Source: Streptomyces sp. UNOB3_S3
GTDB lineage: Bacteria; Actinomycetota; Actinomycetes; Streptomycetales; Streptomycetaceae
Assembly: GCF_020740895.1 (NCBI RefSeq)
Contig: NZ_JAILXP010000009.1
Coordinates: 1-43,659 of the forward strand
DNA length: 43,659 nucleotides
Reading direction: 5' to 3'
Below the pieces are notes generated by a model that saw only the letters and a list, made by a program, of their open reading frames with translations, was not told the origin of the DNA and did no database searches. This document shows, piece after piece, positions 14,601-22,149 of the stretch. The translations under genes were made by a program, and so were the position numbers. Each line of letters starts with the position of its first letter. Positions within the stretch are counted from its first letter, which is position 1.

Positions 14601-17422
14601 TGATCTGGGCGTTGGCTCTGTGGCGCCAAGGGGCGCCCCTGCACACGATCGCCCTGGAGCAGTCCGGAGCCCTGCCGGAAGACGTTCAGGAGGCCCTGTC
14701 AACTGAGCTGTACTCGGCCGGGTGGGAGTGCGTGGACTGGGCGGAGGTGGACGCGGCGGACCTCGGTTCCCCGAGTCACCGGCGGCGCAGACTGATGCTC
14801 GCCTCTCGTTACTACAACCGTCGTATGCCCGAGTTGCCTGGCCTGACGACCACGGGCGACACGGCGACCGGACTCGACCCGGAAGCGGTCGTGATTACCC
14901 GGGGCAACCGCAAGACCTCCGGCGGCAATGGCTTCTCCATGGGCCGCACGGTGCCGGGCATCACATCGAAGATCCGGGGTTGGTACAAGCAGGACGACCC
15001 GGAGTTCCGGTTCACCCTCGGGCAGGTCGCCAAGCTTGTCACGCTGCCCGCCGACTACCCGTTCACGGGGAGCCGCACGAGCGCCTGTCAGCAGGCGGCG
15101 GACATCGTGGCCCCAGTCGTGAGCGCGGCCGTCATGGGCACACTGCTCGGGGTGCCGTGGCTGCCATCCCTGGAACGGTACTTGGGCGAGCTCTACCCGG
15201 ACGTCCACGGCACCCCCGCCGCCGAGCCCGTCGACACGGGCGAGGAAGAGCACCAGGACGACGGCCCGACGGTCCGCTACACCCCCAACAGCGTGATGGT
15301 GCCGGACACTGCGCCAGAAATTCTCAGGTGGGCCGCCTGCCACATCGAAAACGTCGGCCTGCACCAGGGGCGCGGCCTGTTCAACGGGCCAGGGCGCACG
15401 GTGACGTTGGCGTGTCACCCTCGCGGCGCTGTGTCTGTCGCTGCGGGCAGGGGCCGGTTTGCGGCGGGCCGCACTTACGATCACGATGCGATCTGGGCAG
15501 CGGAGCGCGAGGCGCTGCGCCTGCTTGCCGAGCACGTCACCGGACAGCCGATGGAGCTGCTCACCGACTCGGCTGCGGTACGGGCGTGTTACTGGCGCCC
15601 GGTCGATAAGTGGGGCATGGCCGAGGGGCGTACTGCGGCCGAGGTGGCCGATGTGCTGCGCGCGGTGGCGGCCGGTGCTGCCCCGGCTGCTGACACCGGA
15701 GAAATTCCGGCCCAGGCCCCAGCCGGCGACGGGGGCAAGGATTCCTCGCTTGCCGACACGGAGGAATCCGAGGACCCGCGCGCCAAGATGGATCTCCTGC
15801 CCGGTGAGGAAATCGTGGGGTATCGGGGCGGCTGGCACGGTGAGTACGAGGTGAAGGTGCCGGGTGGGACCTACACGTACGCCTTGAGGGATCTGGGCGC
15901 ATCCAAGCGAGGCACTGCGAACAACGGTTGGCGTTACTCCCTGCGCTGCTATACCGACGGCGGCCGGATCGGCACGGACGACGTCAAGCCGTTCAAGGCT
16001 GTGCCGTATCCGGCGGACATCATGCCCGCGATCCGCAAGCACGCGGCGAAGCAGCAGAAGGCCAAGGAGCAGACCGTGAGGTCGGGGGAACAGCCGGAGG
16101 GGTCGCTCGCGGAGCGCCTGCGTGCCGAGATCGAAGCGCAGCCGAAGCCGGGGCGCATGGCCGCCTTGCTGACCAAGCATTACGGGCCCGACTGGCGCCC
16201 CTTGGACACGGGCTACGCCGGGACGGAGGGGCGGGAGTTCGGGGACGCGGACGAGGAGGAGCCGCAGGTGGCTGTGCGCGGCATAGCCCAGGTTTCCTCG
16301 GCGGCGCGTGCGGCTGCGTGGCGACTCGCGGCCGGTAAGTCGCGGCCTGACCGGGAGCCCGAGCCCGAAGCCGGCGAGGCCCCACAGGATTTTCTGCTTG
16401 CCGACACGACACAAGATCAGGAGAACACGGTGAAGGTTCCGATGAAGGAGACGGTTGGCGGGCGTCTGCGTCAGGTGCGCCCGGCCCGGCAGAAGCTCGC
16501 GGCCGTTCGTCAGACGGCGGTCCGGCGTGTTCGGGAGGTGCTGCCTCCGGCTGCTGCACGGGCACGTGAGGCCGGGCAGCGGATCGCTCAGACCGTTCGG
16601 GCCCGCCTCGACAAGCCCACCGTCGTCCCCACCTCCTACCGTGCCCCGGTCGGCCTGAATGTCCAGCAGCCCCCCGCGTCCGCGACGGGCGCCACAGTCC
16701 CCGCTTCGGTGGAGCCGGTGGAGCCGACGTTCTGTGACGCGCACGTGGCGCGGGACGGGTCGCAGGTCGAGGCCACCACGATGCTGTCGCTCGGCGAGCG
16801 GGACTGGGACCTGTGCGACGAACACGCCGAGAAGTTCGCCGGGCTCCTGGTGGAAGCCCTCGGCGAGCCCGGCCACGACAACACCCCGCCGTCGGCGGAC
16901 GTCCAGGACGACCAACTCGCTCCGGCGACGGACGAGGTTGCCGACGACCAGGAGCACGGTGTAGAGGGCGACGGTGACGACCTGGACGTCCACGAGCAGG
17001 CGTCGGTGATGATCTGCGGAGAGGTGCCCGGCTACTCCTGGGACGACGCACGCGACGCCGTGCGCAACGCGGGCTACCGGGTGGCAGGACGGGCCGACGA
17101 GACCACCGTCCTGATCATCTGCGGACGGAACGCGGAGAACAACGCCACCAAGCTCCGCGACGCCCGCGAACGCGGGATCCCCTGCATGGATGCCACCCGC
17201 CCCGGACGGTTCAAGAACGCTGTTCTCTCTGGGGAGTTCACCGGTGGTGACCGGCTGCCCGAGCCGGTGAAGGCCATCGGCTCCGGTATGAGCGAGCGGG
17301 AGAAGAACGACCGTATCCGCGAGTGGGGCAGGAGCCAGGGCTACGAGCTGAAGGACCGGGGGCGCCTCCCGCAGAACGTGAGGGTCGCCTACGACCAAGC
17401 CCACGAGCTCCAGGCCGCCTAG
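11681..17422 (+). CDS. Giant multidomain protein: wHTH, cytosine-C5 DNA methyltransferase, DUF6197-like, BRCT and Lsr2-type domains
   Basis: A 1913-aa protein from GTG 11681 (GAGGAG upstream). Domains in order: a winged helix (1-85); a Cys-rich segment (about 300-342); a cytosine-C5 methyltransferase (about 815-1155); a DUF6197-like domain (about 1208-1337); a small beta-rich segment (1371-1430); a Cys/His motif (CDEH, near 1715); a BRCT-like domain (1776-1847); and an Lsr2-type DNA-binding end (1870-1913, with DRGRLP). Methyltransferase motifs are FGGCGGW (I), SPPCTDW with the catalytic Cys near 886 (IV), LEQSG (VI), SHRRRRL (VIII), and VTLPADYPF plus a terminal helix (IX-X). Normal enzymes of this class have 300-450 residues. 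It probably methylates phage or host DNA and binds it through the Lsr2 part; the combined role is inferred. Confidence 0.85.
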   Translation: MLSEAQYKIVQRASWGLLRVQYEMGSSVVRSYSREVDHRITGIKGERRGAVRKDSVEKLIREGLLTREGTGFHVRLTDSGRAALAAYESPQETMAEPDSEPEESEPTATEDQEPTPAPEELSGSVTLKWSKQPGGWGVTASWCDMFFWVLQKKGRFYVSRTRERHDRPSEWSRRVKGHGDMRTRQDAEAAMIAHIRKRQTAEAEYLREIAEAEKRNAPVWVSTLDKGPFKAPRRMRPEKVVAEWGDAVTFEVIEETPEEPQKQMEPAPVAPWRDAVPGEPVDVETSEGTVQVRYAGYDRECRWEHCGCDDDACSCPPRPVMLCDGESQPYAWEACPECMAGMLLVSADVILAALPSATAAGSAELRHPPLVGPLRMSLVWQVEELEPGYERVVFLGQEFRLLSDGVGRYQFFTAAGQRLCGPLAWAPRETALSNIESFAFAGVPREALRLVRLNEETRVHCVMCEPGFAWGRDKSAKAVVEIAGAGEVFVCDGPFHLGILGLVPDEYTDGLSPDAERAALAQYTAWVGGQGERPLTVAERGAQPRRKAARAAKRKNTVGQAGAQAMETGNKHVKAPKVSDITFDGDKGRELAELLGHTYRVTMLAGTYDAVHVASGERVCRYEKSRPVMKRAILADAVERGQRQTDGVVVKVAAPSVVVETTREESVSEYGWEQYGQRFAVGDVVCSGHPRAEGDTGVVVSVRERGDGEQIAGVRWDGRAVSYEQWSGTLVSVPVTVVERAEGPQALTNAPAPTADLTDVVDAEIVEEQPQRVPLSYADLEGKALGDFAAPEDLADLERLAGVWPVRWLFEGKRRAVNQFGGCGGWCVGIREILGADLDMVCIDLSADAVATSEAAGCNAIQADVTTLDPEHPALRWTEFLISSPPCTDWTPAGKRLGHLPENLAVLEEAINRAAWAAGNYEWGETGEEDEDHPDWDPEFPPHYGPPSGETWDEVRAITDAMTAPTAKLMLEPVIWALALWRQGAPLHTIALEQSGALPEDVQEALSTELYSAGWECVDWAEVDAADLGSPSHRRRRLMLASRYYNRRMPELPGLTTTGDTATGLDPEAVVITRGNRKTSGGNGFSMGRTVPGITSKIRGWYKQDDPEFRFTLGQVAKLVTLPADYPFTGSRTSACQQAADIVAPVVSAAVMGTLLGVPWLPSLERYLGELYPDVHGTPAAEPVDTGEEEHQDDGPTVRYTPNSVMVPDTAPEILRWAACHIENVGLHQGRGLFNGPGRTVTLACHPRGAVSVAAGRGRFAAGRTYDHDAIWAAEREALRLLAEHVTGQPMELLTDSAAVRACYWRPVDKWGMAEGRTAAEVADVLRAVAAGAAPAADTGEIPAQAPAGDGGKDSSLADTEESEDPRAKMDLLPGEEIVGYRGGWHGEYEVKVPGGTYTYALRDLGASKRGTANNGWRYSLRCYTDGGRIGTDDVKPFKAVPYPADIMPAIRKHAAKQQKAKEQTVRSGEQPEGSLAERLRAEIEAQPKPGRMAALLTKHYGPDWRPLDTGYAGTEGREFGDADEEEPQVAVRGIAQVSSAARAAAWRLAAGKSRPDREPEPEAGEAPQDFLLADTTQDQENTVKVPMKETVGGRLRQVRPARQKLAAVRQTAVRRVREVLPPAAARAREAGQRIAQTVRARLDKPTVVPTSYRAPVGLNVQQPPASATGATVPASVEPVEPTFCDAHVARDGSQVEATTMLSLGERDWDLCDEHAEKFAGLLVEALGEPGHDNTPPSADVQDDQLAPATDEVADDQEHGVEGDGDDLDVHEQASVMICGEVPGYSWDDARDAVRNAGYRVAGRADETTVLIICGRNAENNATKLRDARERGIPCMDATRPGRFKNAVLSGEFTGGDRLPEPVKAIGSGMSEREKNDRIREWGRSQGYELKDRGRLPQNVRVAYDQAHELQAA

Positions 17423-17488
17423 CCCACCGTGCGGCCGGTCGCAGGGGCGGCCGGCCGCCGTCAGCCGAAGATTTTTCGAAGGAACGAG

Positions 17489-18853
17489 ATGACAACCCCG
17501 ATCTTCTACGGGCCGATCGGCCGCGCCGTCCGCGCCGTCGCCCCCTTCGCCGAGACCGACCCGCTCGGCATCTACGTGGCCGCCCTGGCGATGTGGTCGG
17601 CCGCCATCGGCGGCACGGTCACCGTGGGCTCCCGAGGCAACGCTCGCCCCGTCCTCCTGTGGTCCGCCCTCGTCGGCAAGTCCAGCCGGGGCAAGGGCAC
17701 CGCGCGATGGGCTGCTGAACACGTCGTCGGCGAGGCCCTGGGTCGCTTCCTGGAAACACACACCACCTCGGCCCTCAGCTCGGGGGCGAGCCTGGTCAAT
17801 CACCTGTGGAAGCAGCAGGAAGCCACCGAGGAGACCGAGCGCGGCAGGGACGTGCGGGCCCTGGTGCTGGAAGAGGAATGGTCGGAGGTGCTGAAGCGGG
17901 CGAAGCGCGATGCGTCGTACACCACCAAACTCCGGCTCGCCTGGGACGGAGCCACCCTCCGCAATACGACCAAGGACGAGGCACAGGAGGTTAAGAACCC
18001 CGCGCTCGTACTGCACGCCCACATCACGCCGTCCGACTGGGCCACCTACGTGGCACTGTCCGACGCGGCCGGAGGCTCGTACAACCGAGTCCTCCCCTTC
18101 CTGCTGGGCGCTGTGCCCATGCTCGATGACGATGACGCGCCCCTGCCGCCGGTCGACGGCGACGCCCTGAGCGACGCCTACGCGTGGGCAACCGCGCGCC
18201 CCCGCCAGATCACCCTGGCACCCGAGGCCCGGCCGCTGTGGCGGACCGTACGACGCTACGCACGCATCCTCAGCGAGACCCTGCCCGAGGACGAAGCCGT
18301 CTTCATCGAACGGACCGCCGAACACACGCTCCGTACGGCGGCTTGCCTGGCTGCCTCCGAATGCTCCGAGACCATCACCAAGGACATGCTGAACGCCGCC
18401 TTCACCCTCGTCCGCCGCTCCGTCCAGGACGCTGTCCGTATCGTGCGGAAGGCCGCTGCCCGGAAGGTGGGACGCCAGCCGCGCACCCTTATGGACAAGG
18501 TTCGGGCTCGGATCGAAATGCATGGCGGCCGGGCAACGAGTTCCCAGGTCCTCCCGTATGTCGGTGCCACGGCCGAACAGGTCAAATCCCTGCCCGGCAT
18601 CGTGGTCACCACGGAGCGGCTAGGGAACGGGGGACGCCCGGCCGTCTTCTTCTCCTTCACCGACACACAAGACCAGCGTCCACCGGCCGAGCCCACGCCC
18701 GCACGACCGGCCGCACCGGGACCTGCCCCGCAGGCAACCCGCGCGCCCCAGCCTGCGCTTCGCCTCGTCACCCCGGTGCCGAAAACCCCGAGGGCCCGGC
18801 CGGCGAGGCCGCAGCCTGCCCGACCGGAAAACCCATTCCTCGCCGTGCTGTAA
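17489..18853 (+). CDS. DUF3987-like phage/plasmid replication ATPase
   Basis: A 454-aa protein. Residues about 20-330 resemble the DUF3987 (YfjI-type) helicase-like fold: LGIYVAALAMWSAAIG, a P-loop-like LVGKSSRGKGTARW (near residues 68-81), LVLEEEWSEVLKRA and DAAGGSYNRVLPFL. Such proteins sit in replication modules of actinobacterial phages and integrative elements, usually beside a primase, which is not visible here. A small winged-helix region follows (about 350-390), then a Pro/Arg-rich tail ending ENPFLAVL, a possible protein-docking motif. ATG 17489 follows AAGGAACGAG. It is the last gene of the early operon and ends at a strong terminator. Confidence 0.8.
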   Translation: MTTPIFYGPIGRAVRAVAPFAETDPLGIYVAALAMWSAAIGGTVTVGSRGNARPVLLWSALVGKSSRGKGTARWAAEHVVGEALGRFLETHTTSALSSGASLVNHLWKQQEATEETERGRDVRALVLEEEWSEVLKRAKRDASYTTKLRLAWDGATLRNTTKDEAQEVKNPALVLHAHITPSDWATYVALSDAAGGSYNRVLPFLLGAVPMLDDDDAPLPPVDGDALSDAYAWATARPRQITLAPEARPLWRTVRRYARILSETLPEDEAVFIERTAEHTLRTAACLAASECSETITKDMLNAAFTLVRRSVQDAVRIVRKAAARKVGRQPRTLMDKVRARIEMHGGRATSSQVLPYVGATAEQVKSLPGIVVTTERLGNGGRPAVFFSFTDTQDQRPPAEPTPARPAAPGPAPQATRAPQPALRLVTPVPKTPRARPARPQPARPENPFLAVL

Positions 18854-18874
18854 GAGGCCTGAAACGAAAAAACG

Positions 18875-18903
18875 GCCCCGCCCATCCAATGGATGGGCGG
18901 GGC
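18875..18903. terminator. Strong bidirectional terminator between early and late operons
   Basis: A 13-bp perfect stem with a 3-nt loop. A runs precede it and T runs follow it, so it can stop the early operon (+) and the late operon (-), whose 3' ends converge here. Confidence 0.85.
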
Positions 18904-18960
18904 TCAGTCATTTTTCTCAGATAAGGGGCAAAGGCTATTCGGTACTAATTCTGTCTCTGG

Positions 18961-19257
18961 TTAGTTAGTTGGCTTTGCTGGTACTCGGAGAGCGCTATTC
19001 GAGGCCACCCGGGCCAATTCCTCGAAAGCCTCCATTGTCTTGGCGTTCTCCACCCGCTGTGTGACCTCACCAGCACCCAGGAGCGCAGCAATCAGGGTCA
19101 GAACAGCCTCTTGCGGAATGGCGACGTACTGAGCGACAAGGGCCACGGCCGCAGCCGCGATGCTGTACAGCCTTGCCGGGTGCTCGCGGGCGATTTCTAT
19201 GAGCGGGGAAGCGGCGGCCGGGCCTCGATGGCGGCCCTGCTTCGGTATCGACGCCAT
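18961..19257 (-). CDS. Holin-like membrane protein
   Basis: A 98-aa protein with a basic N terminus and two hydrophobic segments, YSIAAAAVALVAQYVAI (about 30-48) and AVLTLIAALLGAG (about 51-63), then a soluble tail. Size, topology and position right after the endolysin fit an actinophage holin that permeabilises the membrane at lysis. Its ATG overlaps the endolysin stop (TAATG), so translation is coupled. It is the last late gene, before the bidirectional terminator. Holins are too diverse for a firm call from sequence alone. Confidence 0.7.
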   Translation of the reverse strand: MASIPKQGRHRGPAAASPLIEIAREHPARLYSIAAAAVALVAQYVAIPQEAVLTLIAALLGAGEVTQRVENAKTMEAFEELARVASNSALRVPAKPTN

Positions 19258-20099
19258 TAGGCCGCCCGCCCGAAGTCGCGCTTCAGTCGGGCCAGCTGGA
19301 GCGTGCCCGGAATACCGTCCGCATCTGTGCCACCGTCGCCGATCTTGGTCTGGTACTTCCGCATGGACTCGGTGTCCGCAGAAGTCCACACCGGGCCAGG
19401 GCCCTCCTTATAAGTAGAGCAGCCTGCGGCGACGAGCATCCGGCCAAGAGCCGTGATGTGGTCGCCCTTCGCTCCCGGACCGTAAGAGAGGCCGTCGATG
19501 ACGACCTGGCGGTTGGTGCCGGACGGAGTGCTCGGGCGGGAACCGCCGGCCGGGATGTCATCCTCCGAGGCCTCACGGCCGAAGAAAACAACACCATCGC
19601 GGCCCTTCCATTCCGGATCAGCTGTGACGATGCCCTCCGGGTAGGCCGGGTATCCGTAGCCGTAGACGTAGCTCGACTTTCGGGGGCGGGCCTTTCGGTA
19701 GACGCCGTCACCCTCCGCGCTACCGCTGTCGTTGGTGTTGCCCTCGACCGTGTAAATGGTGTCGTCCGTGTAGCTGGTGACGATGCCGACATGCGTGCCG
19801 CCGCCGGATCCGAAGTACACGACGGCTCCGACAGCCGGGTACTCCGAGAATCGGCCCCGGTCCTCAAACCAGGAAACGCCCTCGTAGCAAGAGGCGGTGA
19901 CCGGCGCGATGTCGCTCGCTCCGGCTTCCTGGAAGACCCAGCTGACGAAGGTGGAGCACCACGGCTGTTCGTCGCTCCATTCCAGGCCGGGGACGGCCGG
20001 GCTGTACTTCTGGGAGTTGTCCCAGTGGCCGCCAGAGAATCCCTCCTGATAGCCCACCTCTCCCCGGGCAGTGTCGAGCACCTTCTGTGCAACAGACAT
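19257..20099 (-). CDS. Endolysin (CHAP amidase/peptidase with peptidoglycan-binding C terminus)
   Basis: A 280-aa lysin that cuts peptidoglycan at the end of the lytic cycle. The CHAP domain covers about residues 1-150, with catalytic Cys48 in PWCSTFVSW and His103 in GGTHVGIV. A linker rich in Ser/Gly/Pro follows (about 185-205). The C-terminal 75 residues look like a peptidoglycan-binding domain (GDHITALGRML, ADTESMRKYQTKIG, GIPGTLQLARL). I chose ATG 20099 because AAAGGAG lies just upstream; an in-frame start at 20135 lies inside a terminator-like hairpin. It is coupled to the holin-like gene downstream. Confidence 0.9.
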   Translation of the reverse strand: MSVAQKVLDTARGEVGYQEGFSGGHWDNSQKYSPAVPGLEWSDEQPWCSTFVSWVFQEAGASDIAPVTASCYEGVSWFEDRGRFSEYPAVGAVVYFGSGGGTHVGIVTSYTDDTIYTVEGNTNDSGSAEGDGVYRKARPRKSSYVYGYGYPAYPEGIVTADPEWKGRDGVVFFGREASEDDIPAGGSRPSTPSGTNRQVVIDGLSYGPGAKGDHITALGRMLVAAGCSTYKEGPGPVWTSADTESMRKYQTKIGDGGTDADGIPGTLQLARLKRDFGRAA

Positions 20100-20122
20100 A
20101 CGAACTCCTTTAACTGGGAATG

Positions 20123-20143
20123 AAAAAGCCCGCACCAGCGGGC
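20123..20143 (-). terminator. Rho-independent terminator just before the endolysin gene
   Basis: On the minus strand, GCCCGC and GCGGGC pair around a 4-nt loop and are followed by TTTTT. It lies 24 bases upstream of the endolysin start, inside the late operon. Confidence 0.75.
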
Positions 20144-20165
20144 ATCAAATGGGGGGTTAGTTAGT

Positions 20166-20444
20166 TCACGCAGTGGTGGGATGAAGGATCCGGGCCGGGT
20201 CCAAGGCGGTCAGGAGAGCGATCAGCCGCCCGTTCTCCTGCTCGATCCTCTTCAGCCGCTCCTTGATCTCCGCCAGATCCTCTTGAAGCCGGTCGGCTCG
20301 GGCCTTCTGGGCCTCCGCCTCGTCCTTCCACACCTCGGCGGTCTTGGCCTCCTTGGAGGCCTTCACGACGACGTAGCCGCCGATCACGGTCGCCAGGATC
20401 CCGACGATTCCGAAGAGATCCAGGATCAGGGTCGATGTAGCGAT
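20166..20444 (-). CDS. Small membrane protein with coiled coil (lysis-cassette associated), possible ATC start
   Basis: A protein of up to 92 aa: a transmembrane helix (about residues 4-26, LILDLFGIVGILATVIGGYV), then a charged coiled coil (about 35-75) and a short tail. Such proteins are common beside actinophage endolysins and may regulate holin or lysis timing. The only standard start is GTG 20387, which falls inside the membrane helix and would truncate it. An in-frame ATC at 20444 lies six bases after AGGT and gives a complete N terminus; a CTG at 20429 is another option. The frame is also continuous with the upstream tail gene across one TAG. Confidence 0.6.
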   Translation of the reverse strand: MATSTLILDLFGIVGILATVIGGYVVVKASKEAKTAEVWKDEAEAQKARADRLQEDLAEIKERLKRIEQENGRLIALLTALDPARILHPTTA

Positions 20445-20456
20445 ACGGGTACCTGA

Positions 20457-21011
20457 CTATCTGCTGGTGCCGGGTGCGATGAGCACCGCGGAAAAACGGT
20501 TCAGTTGGCCGCTGGCCCGGGAGCCGGCCGACACCTCCCACGCACCCGTGCCCGGTGCGGCCAGGGCCCGGAGGCTGAGCCGGTCGCCCTTGGCGGCGAC
20601 CACCGGTCCGCGCACGGAGCACGTGAGGTACGTGCCGCCCACGACGATGGGGTGGGTGGAACGGAGCCAGTCCTTCTCGACCTGGCCGGTCTGGGCGACG
20701 ACGGCGAGGCGGAGGGCGGGCCGCTTGGACGTGTCCTTGGGGGACAGGGCGGTGAAGTCGGCGGTGATGAAGTAGGTGCCGCTCGTCGGCACGGTGAAGG
20801 TGTCCGCGGTGGTGGTCCAGCCGCCGGCCGCGTCGATGACGTCCCACTTCAAGGTTTTAAAAACGCCGGTGTCCGGGACACTGGTGATCGTGCTGACGCC
20901 CGCTGCGAAGAACCGGGGCGGGCTGGCCAGCTGCCGGTGGACGTCGCGCACGCGGGCGTTCATCGCGGTGGCGTCGGCCAGGCCCCGGGGGGTCCAGGAA
21001 GAGAAATCCAC
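20457..21011 (-). CDS. C1q-like tail-tip protein (single module)
   Basis: A 184-aa protein with one beta-rich module: an N-terminal linker (ATAMNARVRDVHRQLASPPRFF) and then a jelly-roll-like body with TFTVPTSGTYFITADFTAL, the pattern of phage C1q/TNF-like receptor-binding domains. It starts at GTG 21011 with AAGGGG six bases upstream, three bases after the previous gene. The linker and body resemble each half of the 377-aa protein encoded upstream. It probably forms trimers at the tail tip and contacts the host surface (inference). Confidence 0.65.
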   Translation of the reverse strand: MDFSSWTPRGLADATAMNARVRDVHRQLASPPRFFAAGVSTITSVPDTGVFKTLKWDVIDAAGGWTTTADTFTVPTSGTYFITADFTALSPKDTSKRPALRLAVVAQTGQVEKDWLRSTHPIVVGGTYLTCSVRGPVVAAKGDRLSLRALAAPGTGAWEVSAGSRASGQLNRFSAVLIAPGTSR

Positions 21012-21014
21012 ACC

Positions 21015-22148
21015 TCACCCCTTCATGGAGGTGGCACCGGGGGCGAGCATCACCGCGGACAGGCCGTTCCACCGCTCGGTACGGAGGTCGGTGCCGTAGT
21101 CTTGCCAGGTGACATCGGTGCCCGTGCCGAGGAAGTCGACGCCGAGGAAGTCGCCCTTGCTCAGGAAGACGAGCCCCGTGCTGCTGATGCTGGTCGGGTA
21201 GGTCGAGCGGGTGTTCTGCCGCTGGCGCAGGAACAACAGCGACCCATTGCGCAGAAGGTTCACCTGGTAGGAGCCGAAAGCCCCCTCGGGGCCATCGCGC
21301 TGCGTGGCCAGAGTGAGGGCCACCAGGTAGACGCCCGTGGCCGGGGCGGTGACTGCGGTGCCATCTCTGCTGAGCACCCACCCGCCGGACTCCTCGAACC
21401 CGGCCATCGACCAGCCGACCCGAAGAGCCTGGTTCGGCGGCGTGCTGTAAGGCAGCGGCCGGGCCACAGACACTCGCGGCGGGTTGTACAGCGCCCGGAT
21501 CGGGTCGCTGATGCGGGCCGTCATTGTCGCCGGGGTGACCTGTTCGCCGTCCCGCCACTCCCCGGCAGGGGCGAACGGCGTCGCCGCCGCCGAGAACGAG
21601 GTGGTCGGGGCGGCCATCCACGCGGTGAAAGCGCCTTCCCCTTCCCCGGTTTGCACGGCGTAGGCCGGGCTGGGCGAGCCTGATTCGAGATAGACCGCGA
21701 CCGCGAGGGCGTCGCCGGCCGCCAGGTGAACGACGGTGGCGGCCGAGACGGTCTGGACGTCGTTGGACTGCTGGATGATCTCCCGGACCGTGACCACGCT
21801 GACCGTTCCGGTCGAGGTGCGCCGGTAGAGGTAGACGATGACCCCGTCGCCGGCCGCCTGGGTGGCGCCGGATTTCACGCTCACACTGCCCGACACGACA
21901 TAGACGCCCGTGTCGGGGACGGTGAACCAACGGCGCTCGGCGTCGGACGAGAAGGTGTTGGTGTCGGCGGTGGACCACCGGATGACGGTGGAGGAGCCCC
22001 GGGTGATGCTCTGGCCGGGTGCCGCTCCCCGGCACGACATCCGCGGCGGGTCGGCGAGGTACCGCAGCGGATCACGGACCTGGGCGTTCAGTTTGCGGGC
22101 CGTGATGGTCTCGCGCTGGGCCCACGATTCGATGGGGGGTGCTGCCAT
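21015..22148 (-). CDS. Two-module C1q-like tail protein
   Basis: A 377-aa protein built from two similar halves. Each begins with a linker ending in a PPR motif: ARKLNAQVRDPLRYLADPPR (about 15-34) and ARISDPIRALYNPPR (about 205-219). Each continues with a beta-sandwich containing an F.VPDTGVYVV or V.APATGVYLV strand. The next gene downstream is a third copy, suggesting tandem duplication. ATG 22148 is used; an upstream GTG-type extension overlaps the preceding gene and lacks motif support. Likely a receptor-binding or tail-tip protein. Confidence 0.65.
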   Translation of the reverse strand: MAAPPIESWAQRETITARKLNAQVRDPLRYLADPPRMSCRGAAPGQSITRGSSTVIRWSTADTNTFSSDAERRWFTVPDTGVYVVSGSVSVKSGATQAAGDGVIVYLYRRTSTGTVSVVTVREIIQQSNDVQTVSAATVVHLAAGDALAVAVYLESGSPSPAYAVQTGEGEGAFTAWMAAPTTSFSAAATPFAPAGEWRDGEQVTPATMTARISDPIRALYNPPRVSVARPLPYSTPPNQALRVGWSMAGFEESGGWVLSRDGTAVTAPATGVYLVALTLATQRDGPEGAFGSYQVNLLRNGSLLFLRQRQNTRSTYPTSISSTGLVFLSKGDFLGVDFLGTGTDVTWQDYGTDLRTERWNGLSAVMLAPGATSMKG

Positions 22149-22149
22149 A

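Noticed and set aside
14699-18523. 1274-aa open frame on the minus strand
   Set aside because: Antisense to the methyltransferase fusion and the DUF3987-like gene, whose motifs are clear; a high-G+C artefact.
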